Assembly (NCBI GenBank): GCA_024681215.1
Contig: JAILBG010000017.1
Coordinates: 1 to 29,693 of the forward strand
Direction: 5' to 3'
DNA length: 29,693 nucleotides
Source of the DNA: RUG563 sp024681215
GTDB taxonomy: Bacteria > Bacillota > Clostridia > Christensenellales > Aristaeellaceae
A model generated the notes under the pieces. The model was not told the origin of the DNA, did not search any database, and saw only the letters and a list, made by a program, of their open reading frames with translations. Below, piece by piece: positions 7,796-14,979 of the stretch (the stretch's first letter is position 1; each line of letters starts with the position of its first letter). The position numbers and the translations under genes were made by a program.

Positions 7796-8515
7796 GTGTT
7801 TATCGATATGCATCATCATCTGGTTTATGGGATCGACGATGGGGCGAAATCCTTCGAGGGAACGGAAAAAATGATCCGGGACGCGGTGGAAAACAACGTG
7901 GACACCATCATCACCACCCCCCATATCACCCCCGGGCAGGAGCCCTTCCCGTATGAGGATTACCAGAAGCACCTGGAGGAGATCCGGGCGTGGCTGGAAA
8001 AGGAAAAGATCGGTCTTAAGCTGTACACCGGCGCCGAGATCCTCTATACCGCCCATACTCCCCGGCTGCTGCAGGAGGGCCGCATCCCCACCATGGCGGG
8101 CAGCCAGTATGTGATGCTGGAGTTTTCGCCGGACGAGCAGTACAAATCCATTCTCGATGCCGTCAGCCAGGTGGCGTCCACGGGGTACGTGCCCATCCTG
8201 GCCCACGTGGAAAGGTATATGCAGATCAAAAAGACGGCGCAGCTGGAAAAGATGCGCCGGGAATGCAACGCCCTGTGCCAGATGAACAATTCCACCGTGG
8301 TGCACAAGCACGGCTTCTTTCAGGAAAAGTGGAACCGCCGGCTGCTCCGGGAAGGGCTGATCGATTTTGTGTCCTCCGATTCCCACGACCTGCCGGGGCG
8401 GAAGAACCGCATGCAGCGGGCCTATGAGCGGCTGTGCCAGGATCTGGGCGAGGAAACCGCCCGCGCCCTGACCTGTGGGAACGCACGGCGGCTGCTGCTG
8501 AATCAGGACGAATAA
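7796..8515 (+). CDS. PHP-family protein tyrosine phosphatase, CpsB/YwqE type
   Basis: A 239-residue cytoplasmic metal-dependent phosphatase of the polymerase/histidinol phosphatase fold. Members remove phosphate from tyrosine-phosphorylated BY-kinases and sugar-modifying enzymes in capsule and wall-polymer control. The start GTG 7796 follows AAAGGGG and gives the standard family N terminus with H6-x-H8 and GIDDGAK. The metal and catalytic residues are in place: TTPH (H43), GAE (E81), AHVERY (H137, R140) and SDSHD (D195, H197). The length is that of B. subtilis YwqE (about 254). No BY-kinase or polysaccharide genes are adjacent. Instead it sits 25 bases before a two-component system, probably in one transcript with the ApbE-like gene and the regulator pair. 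Its substrate cannot be told. Confidence 0.85.
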   Translation: MFIDMHHHLVYGIDDGAKSFEGTEKMIRDAVENNVDTIITTPHITPGQEPFPYEDYQKHLEEIRAWLEKEKIGLKLYTGAEILYTAHTPRLLQEGRIPTMAGSQYVMLEFSPDEQYKSILDAVSQVASTGYVPILAHVERYMQIKKTAQLEKMRRECNALCQMNNSTVVHKHGFFQEKWNRRLLREGLIDFVSSDSHDLPGRKNRMQRAYERLCQDLGEETARALTCGNARRLLLNQDE

Positions 8516-8540
8516 CACCCACGGAAAGGCGGGAAACGCC

Positions 8541-9221
8541 GTGCGCGTATTGTTGGTGGAGGATGAAAAAGGCATCTCCTCCGCGATCTGCCAGGTGCTG
8601 AAAAAGGAAAACTTTTCGGTGGACCCGGTGTATACCGGCACGGACGGGCTGGACTACGCCCTGACGGAGAATTACGACGCCGTGGTGCTGGACGTGATGC
8701 TGCCGGAAATGGACGGGTTCCAGGTGCTGAAGAAAATGCGGGAGCAGGGCGTGCGCACCCCGGTGTGCATGCTCACCGCCCGGGCCGGGCTGGAGGATCG
8801 GGTCAAGGGCCTGGAGATCGGCGCGGATTATTACCTGCCCAAGCCCTTCCAGATGGCGGAGCTGATCGCCTGCCTGCGGGCCATCACCCGCCGGAAGGAA
8901 GAAAAGCCCGTGATGGCGCTCTCCTTCGGGGATGTGGAGCTGAACGCCCGGGAGGCGAAGCTCTCCTGCTCCGCCACCGGCCAAAGCGTGAAGCTGGGGG
9001 GCAGGGAGTATCAGCTGATGGAGCTGCTGCTGCGCAATCCCCGCCAGATCCTGCCCCGGGAAACGCTGTTTGACCGGGTGTGGGGCTACGACAGCGAGGC
9101 GGAGTACGGAAACCTGGAGGTGTATCTGTCCTTCCTGCGCAAGAAACTCGCCTTCGTGGGCTCCCGGGTGAAGATCCGGGCCACCCGGGGCGTCGGCTAT
9201 TCCCTGGAGGAAGAAGCATGA
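8541..9221 (+). CDS. OmpR/PhoB-family response regulator
   Basis: A 226-residue two-domain response regulator. The receiver domain has acidic residues E7-D8, phosphoacceptor D51 (VVLDVMLPEMDG), T79 and K101 (LPKPF). The DNA-binding part from about residue 125 is a winged helix with the family pattern LGGREYQLMELLLRNP, LFDRVWGYD and RATRGVGYSLE. The start is GTG 8541 after AAAGGCGG. Its stop overlaps the start of the kinase gene by four bases (ATGA), so the two are translationally coupled. Target genes are unknown. The upstream phosphatase and ApbE-like genes probably belong to the same operon, with cell-envelope control the most natural guess. Confidence 0.93.
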   Translation: MRVLLVEDEKGISSAICQVLKKENFSVDPVYTGTDGLDYALTENYDAVVLDVMLPEMDGFQVLKKMREQGVRTPVCMLTARAGLEDRVKGLEIGADYYLPKPFQMAELIACLRAITRRKEEKPVMALSFGDVELNAREAKLSCSATGQSVKLGGREYQLMELLLRNPRQILPRETLFDRVWGYDSEAEYGNLEVYLSFLRKKLAFVGSRVKIRATRGVGYSLEEEA

Positions 9222-10489
9222 TCAGGACGTTGAAGATCCGGCTGATCCTGGTGGTGCTCTGCGGGCTGATCCTGGCCTCCGCGGGGCTGGTGGCGGTGAT
9301 CAACATCCGGAATATGAACAGCGTGGAGGCCCAGGCCCGGGAGACGCTGCAGATGCTGGCGGACAACGGGGGGCAGCGCCCGGTGGGCACCCCGGAAAAG
9401 GAAAACCGGGAGCTGTCCGCCGGGGAAAAGCGCGGCGGCGCCGCCGGACGGGAGAGCCAGCGCCGTTTTTTCGGCGGCGAGCAAATGAACGCCGCGGGGC
9501 TTTCCAATTATTATACGGTGAAGCTGGATGAAAACGGAGAGGTGATCTCCTGGCAGAGCGACCGGGCGGACCTGTATACCGACGAGGAGATCGGCGCCCT
9601 GGCGGCGGAGGTCAAGGCCCGGGGCACGGACAGCGGCCGGGTGGACACGCAGTTTTACCGGGTGACGGAGACCGACGGGGAAAAGCGGCTGATCGCGGTG
9701 GACGCCCGCATGGAGATGCGGAACGCCCGGCAGGTGCTGCGCACCACGGTGCTGGTGGCGCTGGCGGAGGACGCGGTGCTGTTCCTGGGCGCCGTGCTGC
9801 TGATCCGCCGGGCGGTACGCCCCGTGGACGAGGCCATGGAAAAGCAGAAGCAGTTCGTCTGGGATGCCAGTCACGAGCTGAAAACCCCCCTGGCGGTGAT
9901 CTCCGCCAACGCCGAGGCCCTGGCCGCCGAGGCGGGGGAGAGCAAGGCGCTTTCCTACATCCAGTCCGAGGTAAAGCGCACCGATCAGCTGATCCAGCAT
10001 CTTCTGACCCTGGCCCGGATGGAAAAGGGCGGAAACGTGCCCAAGGCCAGATTCGATCTGGGCCGCGCGGTGGAGGAAGTGGCGCTGCCCTTTGAAAGCG
10101 CCGTGTTCGAAGCGGGGAAAACCATGGAGCTGCGCATCCCGGAGGGCGTCGCCTATACCGGGAACGAAGAAATGATCAAGCAGCTGGCGGTAATCCTGCT
10201 GAGCAATGCGGAAAAGTATTCGGACGCCGGGGGGAAGATCACCGTGACGCTGGAGGCCCGGGGGGAAAAGCGCATCCTCACCGTGCACAACACCGGCCCC
10301 GCCATCCCCAGGGAAGCCCAGGGAAAGATTTTCGATCGGTTCTTCCGGGCGGATTCCTCCCACAGCCGGGACGTGGAGGGCAACGGCCTGGGCCTGGCCA
10401 TCGCCCGGAGCATCGTGGACATCCACAAGGGCAAAATCGGCGTTTTCAGCGAGGAAGGCAAGGGCACGGCCTTTACCGTGACCCTGTAA
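9218..10489 (+). CDS. Membrane sensor histidine kinase
   Basis: The partner of the preceding regulator, 423 residues from ATG 9218. Helix 1 (about 7-29) and helix 2 (about 174-197) flank an extracytoplasmic sensor region of about 145 residues. That region holds a charged, glycine-rich, probably disordered stretch (50-90), then YYTVKLDENGEVI, which resembles a small PAS-like sensor strand. No complete HAMP domain is visible after helix 2. The phosphoacceptor is H219 in DASHELKTPLAV. The ATPase domain shows an N-box (LLSNAEKYSD), the G1-type segment and GNGLGLAIAR, followed by EGKGTAFTV. All catalytic boxes look intact. The signal is unknown. The gene ends before a bidirectional terminator shared with recN. 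Confidence 0.92.
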   Translation: MIRTLKIRLILVVLCGLILASAGLVAVINIRNMNSVEAQARETLQMLADNGGQRPVGTPEKENRELSAGEKRGGAAGRESQRRFFGGEQMNAAGLSNYYTVKLDENGEVISWQSDRADLYTDEEIGALAAEVKARGTDSGRVDTQFYRVTETDGEKRLIAVDARMEMRNARQVLRTTVLVALAEDAVLFLGAVLLIRRAVRPVDEAMEKQKQFVWDASHELKTPLAVISANAEALAAEAGESKALSYIQSEVKRTDQLIQHLLTLARMEKGGNVPKARFDLGRAVEEVALPFESAVFEAGKTMELRIPEGVAYTGNEEMIKQLAVILLSNAEKYSDAGGKITVTLEARGEKRILTVHNTGPAIPREAQGKIFDRFFRADSSHSRDVEGNGLGLAIARSIVDIHKGKIGVFSEEGKGTAFTVTL

Positions 10490-10552
10490 GGGCAGCGCGC
10501 CCGGCCCCGGACTGCCGGACGTGGGCAGCCTTAGCCTTCTGACGGACGCATC

Positions 10553-10594
10553 AAAAAGAGCTGCTACACTTTTTTATGTGCAGCAGCTCTTTTT
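10553..10594. terminator. Bidirectional terminator between the kinase gene and recN
   Basis: AAAAAGAGCTGCT-A-CAC (10553-10569) pairs with GTG-C-AGCAGCTCTTTTT (10578-10594). One A/C mismatch interrupts the stem. There is a T-run at the end of the stem on both strands, so it can stop transcription arriving from the plus-strand kinase gene and from the minus-strand recN. The recN stop codon lies 8 bases away. Confidence 0.9.
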
Positions 10595-10601
10595 CGTCCA
10601 T

Positions 10602-12257
10602 TCATTTCCGGATCATTTCCCGGGCGTGCTTTTTGGCGCTGTCCTCATCTCCGCCCAGCATCCGGGCGATCTCGCTGACCCGTGCTTCCCCGGCGAGGGG
10701 CGTCAGCCGGGTGTGGGTGCGGCCGTCCTCAAAGTACTTTTCCACCAGGTAATGATGGTCCGCCAGGGCGGCGATTTGCTGCAGATGGGTGACGCAGAGC
10801 ACCTGGCGCTCCTTGGCGATGGCGGCCATTTTTTCGCCCACCACCTGGGCGGCCCGGCCGGAAATGCCGGTGTCGATTTCGTCGAAGATCATGCTGGGCA
10901 CCCCGTCCCGCCGGGCGGCCACGGTCTTGATGGCCAGCATCAGGCGGCTCAGCTCGCCGCCGGAAGCGATCTTGCTCAGGGGCTGCATGTCCTCGCCCCG
11001 GTTGGGAGCAATCTGGAAGGCGGCGGTTTCGCTGCCCAGGGGCCCGGGAGGGCAGGCGGGCAGGAACACCCGGAACCGGGTGCCCGCCATGTTCAGATCG
11101 CTGAGCTGGATTTCCATGTCCTTTTCAAACTTCCGGGCCAGGGCTTCCCGGGCCTGCGTCAGCTGCGCGGCGGACTGCTGATACTGCCGGGACAGGCGCT
11201 GTTCCTTTTTCGCCGCGTCGTCCAGATCGGCGTCCAGGCTTTCAAACCCCGCCAGTTCCTCCTCGATGGCCCGCAGCTTTTCGATCATTTCCCCGGTGGA
11301 GGCGCCGCCGTACTTGCGGCTCAGGCGGCGGATCAGGTCCAGCCGGGCCTCCACGGCCTCCATGCGGTCGGGGTCCGTATCCAGGGAGGAGAGCAGGTCC
11401 CGTAGGGTGAGGCCCGCGTCCTCCGCCTCGTAATACAGCGCTTCCAGGCGCTTTCGCAGGGCGGCGTACCGGTCGTCCAGCCCTTCGATGGGCTTGAGGG
11501 CGCTGGCCGCCGTGCGCAAGGCGTCGGCGGCGGGGGACGCGCCGTCATAGACCGCGCCGTAGGCTTCCCGCAGGCCGGATTCGATCTTTTCCGCGTGGCG
11601 GAACCGGTCCCGCTCCTTTTGCAGCTCCTCTTCCTCGCCCGCCGTCAGACGGGCGTTTTTCAGCTCCTTCTGGCGGATGCGCAGCAGCTCCATCCGCTCC
11701 CCGGCCTGTTCGCTCTGCTTTTCCAGCGCGTCCAGCGCCCGCCGGGCCTCATGCCAGGCTTCATAATCCTGCCGCACCCGGGCAAGCAGCGCCCGGTGGC
11801 CTTCGTCGCCGGAGGCGTCCAGATAAGCCAGATGGTGCTTTTCGTCCATCAGGGCCTGGTGGGTGTGCTGGCCGTGGATGTCCATGAGCAGGGCGGTGAA
11901 CTGCTGATACTGGGAAAGGGGCAGCAGCGCGCCGTTCACCCGGCAGGCGGAGCGCCCGGAAGAGGTGATCTCCCGGGAGAGGATCAGCTCCGTCCCCTCG
12001 TCCAGCTCCTGTTCCTTGAGAAGCGCCTGCACGGCGGGGCAGTCCGTCACGTCGAACACGCCCTCCACCCGGGCTTTTTCCTCGCCCGTGCGGATCAGCT
12101 CCTTCTGGGCGCGGCCGCCCAGCAGCAGGGCCACCGCGTCCACCAGGATGGATTTGCCCGCGCCGGTTTCGCCGGTGAGCACGTGCAGCCCGGAGGAAAA
12201 CTCCACCTGCATCCTGTCCATCAGCGCGATATTGCGGATCGATAAGGATAACAGCAT
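10602..12257 (-). CDS. recN: DNA repair protein RecN (SMC-like ATPase)
   Basis: A 551-residue SMC-like ATPase that gathers DNA double-strand ends for recombination repair. The N-terminal half has Walker A GETGAGKS (about 31-38) in the typical RecN opening LSIRNIALMDRMQVEF. A long charged coiled-coil region runs from about 150 to 360. The C-terminal half has the ABC signature region SGGELSRLMLAIK and Walker B MIFDEIDTGISG. Length and order match B. subtilis RecN (about 570). GAGG lies 8 bases before ATG 12257. It is the last gene of nadK-argR-recN, 27 bases after argR, an order conserved widely in Firmicutes. Confidence 0.96.
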   Translation of the reverse strand: MLLSLSIRNIALMDRMQVEFSSGLHVLTGETGAGKSILVDAVALLLGGRAQKELIRTGEEKARVEGVFDVTDCPAVQALLKEQELDEGTELILSREITSSGRSACRVNGALLPLSQYQQFTALLMDIHGQHTHQALMDEKHHLAYLDASGDEGHRALLARVRQDYEAWHEARRALDALEKQSEQAGERMELLRIRQKELKNARLTAGEEEELQKERDRFRHAEKIESGLREAYGAVYDGASPAADALRTAASALKPIEGLDDRYAALRKRLEALYYEAEDAGLTLRDLLSSLDTDPDRMEAVEARLDLIRRLSRKYGGASTGEMIEKLRAIEEELAGFESLDADLDDAAKKEQRLSRQYQQSAAQLTQAREALARKFEKDMEIQLSDLNMAGTRFRVFLPACPPGPLGSETAAFQIAPNRGEDMQPLSKIASGGELSRLMLAIKTVAARRDGVPSMIFDEIDTGISGRAAQVVGEKMAAIAKERQVLCVTHLQQIAALADHHYLVEKYFEDGRTHTRLTPLAGEARVSEIARMLGGDEDSAKKHAREMIRK

Positions 12258-12284
12258 TTGATTGCCTCGCTATCGGCGGTCTGG

Positions 12285-12731
12285 TTACAGCATGTCCTGG
12301 AAGGATGCCACGGTGCGGGCGGCCTCCGCCTCGCTGTGGACGATGGCCAGGATGGTGTTGTCCCCCGCCATGGTGCCCAGGATCTCGGGCAGGCGCATGG
12401 AATCAATGGCCTCGGCGGCCACGTTGGCGCTGCCGGAAAGGGTCTTGATGACGATGATGTTTCCGGCGAAGCTGATGGACAGGACCGAATCCTTGAACAT
12501 GCGCACGAACCTTTCGCTCAGCCCGTGCTCCGCTTTGTCGGCGGTGGCGTATTTGTAGCCGCCGCTGGCGGAAAGGACCTTCAGCAGCCGCAGTTCCTTG
12601 ATGTCCCGGGATACGGTGGCCTGGGTGACCACGATGCCCATGTCCTTGAGTTTCCTGGCCAGATCCTCCTGGGTTTCCACGTCGTTTTGCTCGATGATGC
12701 TCAGAATGGCGGCCTGCCGCGCGTTCTTCAT
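12285..12731 (-). CDS. argR: Arginine repressor ArgR/AhrC
   Basis: A 148-residue transcription factor that binds arginine as a hexamer and controls arginine synthesis and breakdown genes. The N-terminal winged helix (1-70) contains the recognition region VTQATVSRDIKELRLLKV. The C-terminal oligomerisation domain has the arginine-binding turn GTMAGDNTIL at 119-128. Most family members have GDDT there, so the second aspartate is Asn125. This may weaken or alter arginine binding; its effect is not known. Start ATG 12731 was chosen over longer in-frame extensions because AGGAG lies 9 bases upstream and the protein then begins at the family's usual point. It follows nadK by 5 bases. A candidate ArgR box lies in the promoter of this operon. 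Confidence 0.95.
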   Translation of the reverse strand: MKNARQAAILSIIEQNDVETQEDLARKLKDMGIVVTQATVSRDIKELRLLKVLSASGGYKYATADKAEHGLSERFVRMFKDSVLSISFAGNIIVIKTLSGSANVAAEAIDSMRLPEILGTMAGDNTILAIVHSEAEAARTVASFQDML

Positions 12732-12736
12732 GGTGC

Positions 12737-13606
12737 TCACTCCTGTTTTTCTTGTCTGTTTTCGATGAAATTCCAATCCACCTGCTTTCGGCGCAGGGTG
12801 TCGAAAAAGCGGTGTTCCTGGGGCTGGATCAGCTTTGCCTTCCGGTCCGCCAGGGTGATTTCCACCCGGGCCTCGTCCGTCACCGGCAGAAGCGTCTGCC
12901 CGTCCACGGCCAACTGCAGCCGCCGCCGGGCCTGGCCGTGGGCCAGAAGAACGATCCGGGCGCTGAGGGGCAGGATCACGGGCCGCAGCAGCAGCTCCCG
13001 GGCGCACAGCGGCGTGATCATCAGGCAGGGCGCGTCGTGCCGCACGATGGGCCCGCCGGCGCTCAGGCCGTAGCCGGTGCACCCCAGAGGGGTGGACACC
13101 ACCACGCCGTCCCCGTGGGCGGTGAATACCTCTTCCCCGTCCGCCGTCACCCGGATCTCCATGACCCCCGGATGCTCGCCCCGGGTGAAGGCCAGATCGT
13201 TCAGGGCCAGGTATCCGCCCCCTTCATAGCGGATCTGCAGCAGGGGACATGCCATTACGGCGTAGCTGTTTTCCATCAGCAGCCCGGCTAAGCGCTCCGC
13301 ATCCCCGGGACTGCCGGGCATCAGGAACCCCACCGTGCCGGTGTGCACCCCCAGCATGGGCAGATCCCGGCAAACGGCGTACTGCGCGGCGCGCAGCAGC
13401 GTGCCGTCCCCGCCGAAAACCGCCATGGCCTCCGTGCCCTCCGGGATGCTTTCGGGCGTGCACTTTTCGCCGATGCCAAGGTTTGCCAGCCACGGATCCG
13501 AAAAAACGCGCGCGCCCCGGGCAGTCAGCCCGCGCAGCAGCGCCCGGGCGGCGTCCACGCTTTGGGGCTGGTAAGGATTTGCATAGAAATAGAATCGCCG
13601 GTCCAT
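12737..13606 (-). CDS. nadK: NAD kinase
   Basis: A 289-residue cytoplasmic enzyme that phosphorylates NAD to NADP. The diagnostic GGDGT is at 65-69 (AVFGGDGTLLRAAQ). The second conserved region reads GDGVVVSTPLGCTGYGLSAGGPIV; the family usually has STPTGSTAY, so Gly-Cys-Thr-Gly here is a mild variant. The usual NE motif is ND at 136-137. The start ATG 13606 follows GGAGG by 7 bases. It is the first gene of the operon, with a promoter directly upstream at 13631-13659 leaving a leader of only about 18 bases. The upstream tlyA-like gene often found with this cluster in Firmicutes is absent here. Confidence 0.93.
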   Translation of the reverse strand: MDRRFYFYANPYQPQSVDAARALLRGLTARGARVFSDPWLANLGIGEKCTPESIPEGTEAMAVFGGDGTLLRAAQYAVCRDLPMLGVHTGTVGFLMPGSPGDAERLAGLLMENSYAVMACPLLQIRYEGGGYLALNDLAFTRGEHPGVMEIRVTADGEEVFTAHGDGVVVSTPLGCTGYGLSAGGPIVRHDAPCLMITPLCARELLLRPVILPLSARIVLLAHGQARRRLQLAVDGQTLLPVTDEARVEITLADRKAKLIQPQEHRFFDTLRRKQVDWNFIENRQEKQE

Positions 13607-13630
13607 ATCCTGCCTCCGTTCTGCCTGAAC

Positions 13631-13659
13631 ATCATAGCATATTTATGCATTTTTCTCAA
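13631..13659 (-). promoter_or_regulatory. Promoter of nadK-argR-recN
   Basis: Read on the minus strand: TTGAGA (13659-13654), a 17-base spacer, then TATGAT (13636-13631). Both boxes are one base off the sigma-A consensus, and spacing is ideal. Transcription should start near 13624, close to the nadK start at 13606. Confidence 0.8.
13636..13649. promoter_or_regulatory. Candidate ArgR box inside the nadK promoter
   Basis: The minus strand reads TGCATAAATATGCT between the -35 and -10 boxes. It fits the ARG-box core TGNATWWWWATNCA except at the last base. It contains a perfect inverted repeat GCATA-AA-TATGC. ArgR is encoded in this operon, so autoregulation is plausible. The match is by eye and the site is AT-rich in a promoter, so chance cannot be excluded. 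Confidence 0.4.
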
Positions 13660-13698
13660 CCCCATTTCCCGGAAATGCAGAAAAAAAGCGCGGAATAC

Positions 13699-13727
13699 TT
13701 GACAAATCCGCCGCCCGCGCCTATGAT
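13699..13727 (+). promoter_or_regulatory. Promoter of the Sua5-type gene
   Basis: TTGACA (13699-13704), a 17-base spacer and TATGAT (13722-13727). The -35 box is perfect and the -10 box is one base off the sigma-A consensus. Transcription should start near 13734, giving a leader of about 80 bases that holds the inverted repeat at 13774-13802. It is divergent from the nadK promoter, the two -35 boxes being about 40 bases apart. Confidence 0.85.
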
Positions 13728-13773
13728 AGACCGGTCCCGGAGGGACTGTATATACTGAATAAGGAAGAAACAG

Positions 13774-13802
13774 GATGCATATACAGAAAATGTATATGCG
13801 TC
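13774..13802. repeat. Inverted repeat in the leader of the Sua5-type gene
   Basis: GCATATACA (13777-13785) and TGTATATGC (13791-13799) are perfect 9-base arms around GAAAA. Outer bases can extend the stem (13774-13776 with 13800-13802, including a T-G pair). It ends immediately before the GGGAGG ribosome binding site at 13803. It could be an operator or an RNA hairpin beside the translation start. It is not followed by a T-run, so it is not a terminator. Confidence 0.6.
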
Positions 13803-13813
13803 GGGAGGAAAAG

Positions 13814-14836
13814 ATGGTTTTCGATACGCGCTGCCTGCCTGCGGACGAGGACAGCCTGGCGCTGGCGGCGGAGCTGCTGCGGCAGGGCCGGGTGGTGGCC
13901 TTTCCCACGGAAACGGTGTACGGCCTGGGGGCGGACGCCCTGAACGAGAGCGCCGTACGGGCGATTTTTGCCGCCAAGGAGCGCCCGGCGGACAATCCGC
14001 TGATCGTGCACGTATGGCGGCGGGAGCAGCTATGCGGGCTGTGCCGGGTGACGGAAACGGCGGAAAGGCTGATGGATGCCTTCTGGCCGGGGCCGCTGAC
14101 GCTGCTGATGGAAAAAACGCCGAAGGTGCCCGACGTCACCACCGCGGGGCTGCCCTCCGTGGCCATGCGCTGCCCGGATCATCCCGTGGCCCGGGCGCTG
14201 CTCAAGGCCTGCGATCTGCCCATCGCCGCCCCCAGCGCCAACCGCTCCGGCCGGCCCAGCCCCACCAGCGCGGCCCACGTGCTGGAGGACATGCGGGGCC
14301 GCATCCCCCTGATCCTGGACGGCGGGAAATGCCGCGTGGGGGTGGAAAGCACGGTGCTGGACCTGACGGGGGAGATCCCCACGGTGCTGCGGCCCGGGGC
14401 CGTGACGCCCCGTATGATCGCCGGGATCACCGGGCAGTGCGCCGTGGCGCCCAGCGTGATGCGCCCCCTCATGGAGGGGGAAACCGCGCCGTCCCCCGGG
14501 ATGAAGCACAAGCATTACGCGCCCCGGGCGAAAATGACCGTGTACATCGGCACGGATGAACGGGTGGCCCGGGTGCTGCGGGAGCAGTACGACCGGACGG
14601 AAAACGCCGCCCTCCTGGCCCAGGCGCAGGTGCTGCCCCTGCTGGGGGACCGGCGGGCCTTTTCCATTGGCGGCACGCCCGCGGAGGGCGCGCATCTTCT
14701 CTTTCAGCGGCTGCGGGAAATGGACGATAGGGGCGTCAGCCGCATTTTCGCCCAGGGCTGGGAGCCCGAGGGCGACGCCCTGGCCGTGATGAACCGCATG
14801 GCCCGGGCGGCGGGGTTTGATATTGTGCATGTATGA
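13814..14836 (+). CDS. L-threonylcarbamoyladenylate synthase, Sua5 type
   Basis: A 340-residue enzyme that makes threonylcarbamoyl-AMP from threonine, bicarbonate and ATP, the first step of t6A modification of tRNA position 37. The YrdC catalytic domain (about 10-200) has AFPTETVYGLGADA, the KERP...NPLIVHV segment and the S-x-N motif in APSANRSGRPSPT. The C-terminal Sua5 domain (about 215-335) contains SPGMKHKHYAPRA, the linker characteristic of Sua5 rather than short TsaC. The start is probably ATG 13814 after GGGAGG. An in-frame ATG at 13775 would add 13 residues encoded by the inverted repeat, which are not conserved in the family as far as I know. Confidence 0.93.
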   Translation: MVFDTRCLPADEDSLALAAELLRQGRVVAFPTETVYGLGADALNESAVRAIFAAKERPADNPLIVHVWRREQLCGLCRVTETAERLMDAFWPGPLTLLMEKTPKVPDVTTAGLPSVAMRCPDHPVARALLKACDLPIAAPSANRSGRPSPTSAAHVLEDMRGRIPLILDGGKCRVGVESTVLDLTGEIPTVLRPGAVTPRMIAGITGQCAVAPSVMRPLMEGETAPSPGMKHKHYAPRAKMTVYIGTDERVARVLREQYDRTENAALLAQAQVLPLLGDRRAFSIGGTPAEGAHLLFQRLREMDDRGVSRIFAQGWEPEGDALAVMNRMARAAGFDIVHV

Positions 14837-14844
14837 GATAGAAA

Positions 14845-14890
14845 GCGGGGGAGGGACGCTCTTTGGGGCCAAAGAGCGTCCCTCCCCCGC
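14845..14890. repeat. Perfect 22-bp inverted repeat, probable transcription stop for the VTC-gene operon
   Basis: The left arm (14845-14866, starting GCGGGGGAGGG) is exactly complementary to the right arm (14869-14890), leaving only GG in the loop. No T-run follows on the plus strand. On the minus strand the stem is followed by TTTCTATC, a weak U-tract. The likely role is stopping minus-strand transcripts from the VTC gene. A mobile palindromic repeat is the alternative. A second inverted repeat, CCCCCTCC (14892-14899) and GGAGGGGG (14914-14921), lies just beyond. Confidence 0.6.
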
Positions 14891-14956
14891 GCCCCCTCCC
14901 TGAGAAAGCGGCTGGAGGGGGATGGATTTTCGGATGAATTCAGAGGGAATGTAATG

Positions 14957-14978
14957 CAGGGGGAAACCCTGTTTTTTT
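14957..14978 (+). terminator. Terminator downstream of the Sua5-type gene
   Basis: CAGGG (14957-14961) pairs with CCCTG (14967-14971) and TTTTTTT (14972-14978) follows. It is a short but canonical plus-strand intrinsic terminator. It backs onto the stop codon of the convergent VTC-domain gene at 14980. Confidence 0.7.
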
Positions 14979-14979
14979 G

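Noticed and set aside
9080..9217. Longer start for the sensor kinase inside the response-regulator gene
   Set aside because: The ATG at 9218 gives the usual four-base overlap and begins directly before the first membrane helix.
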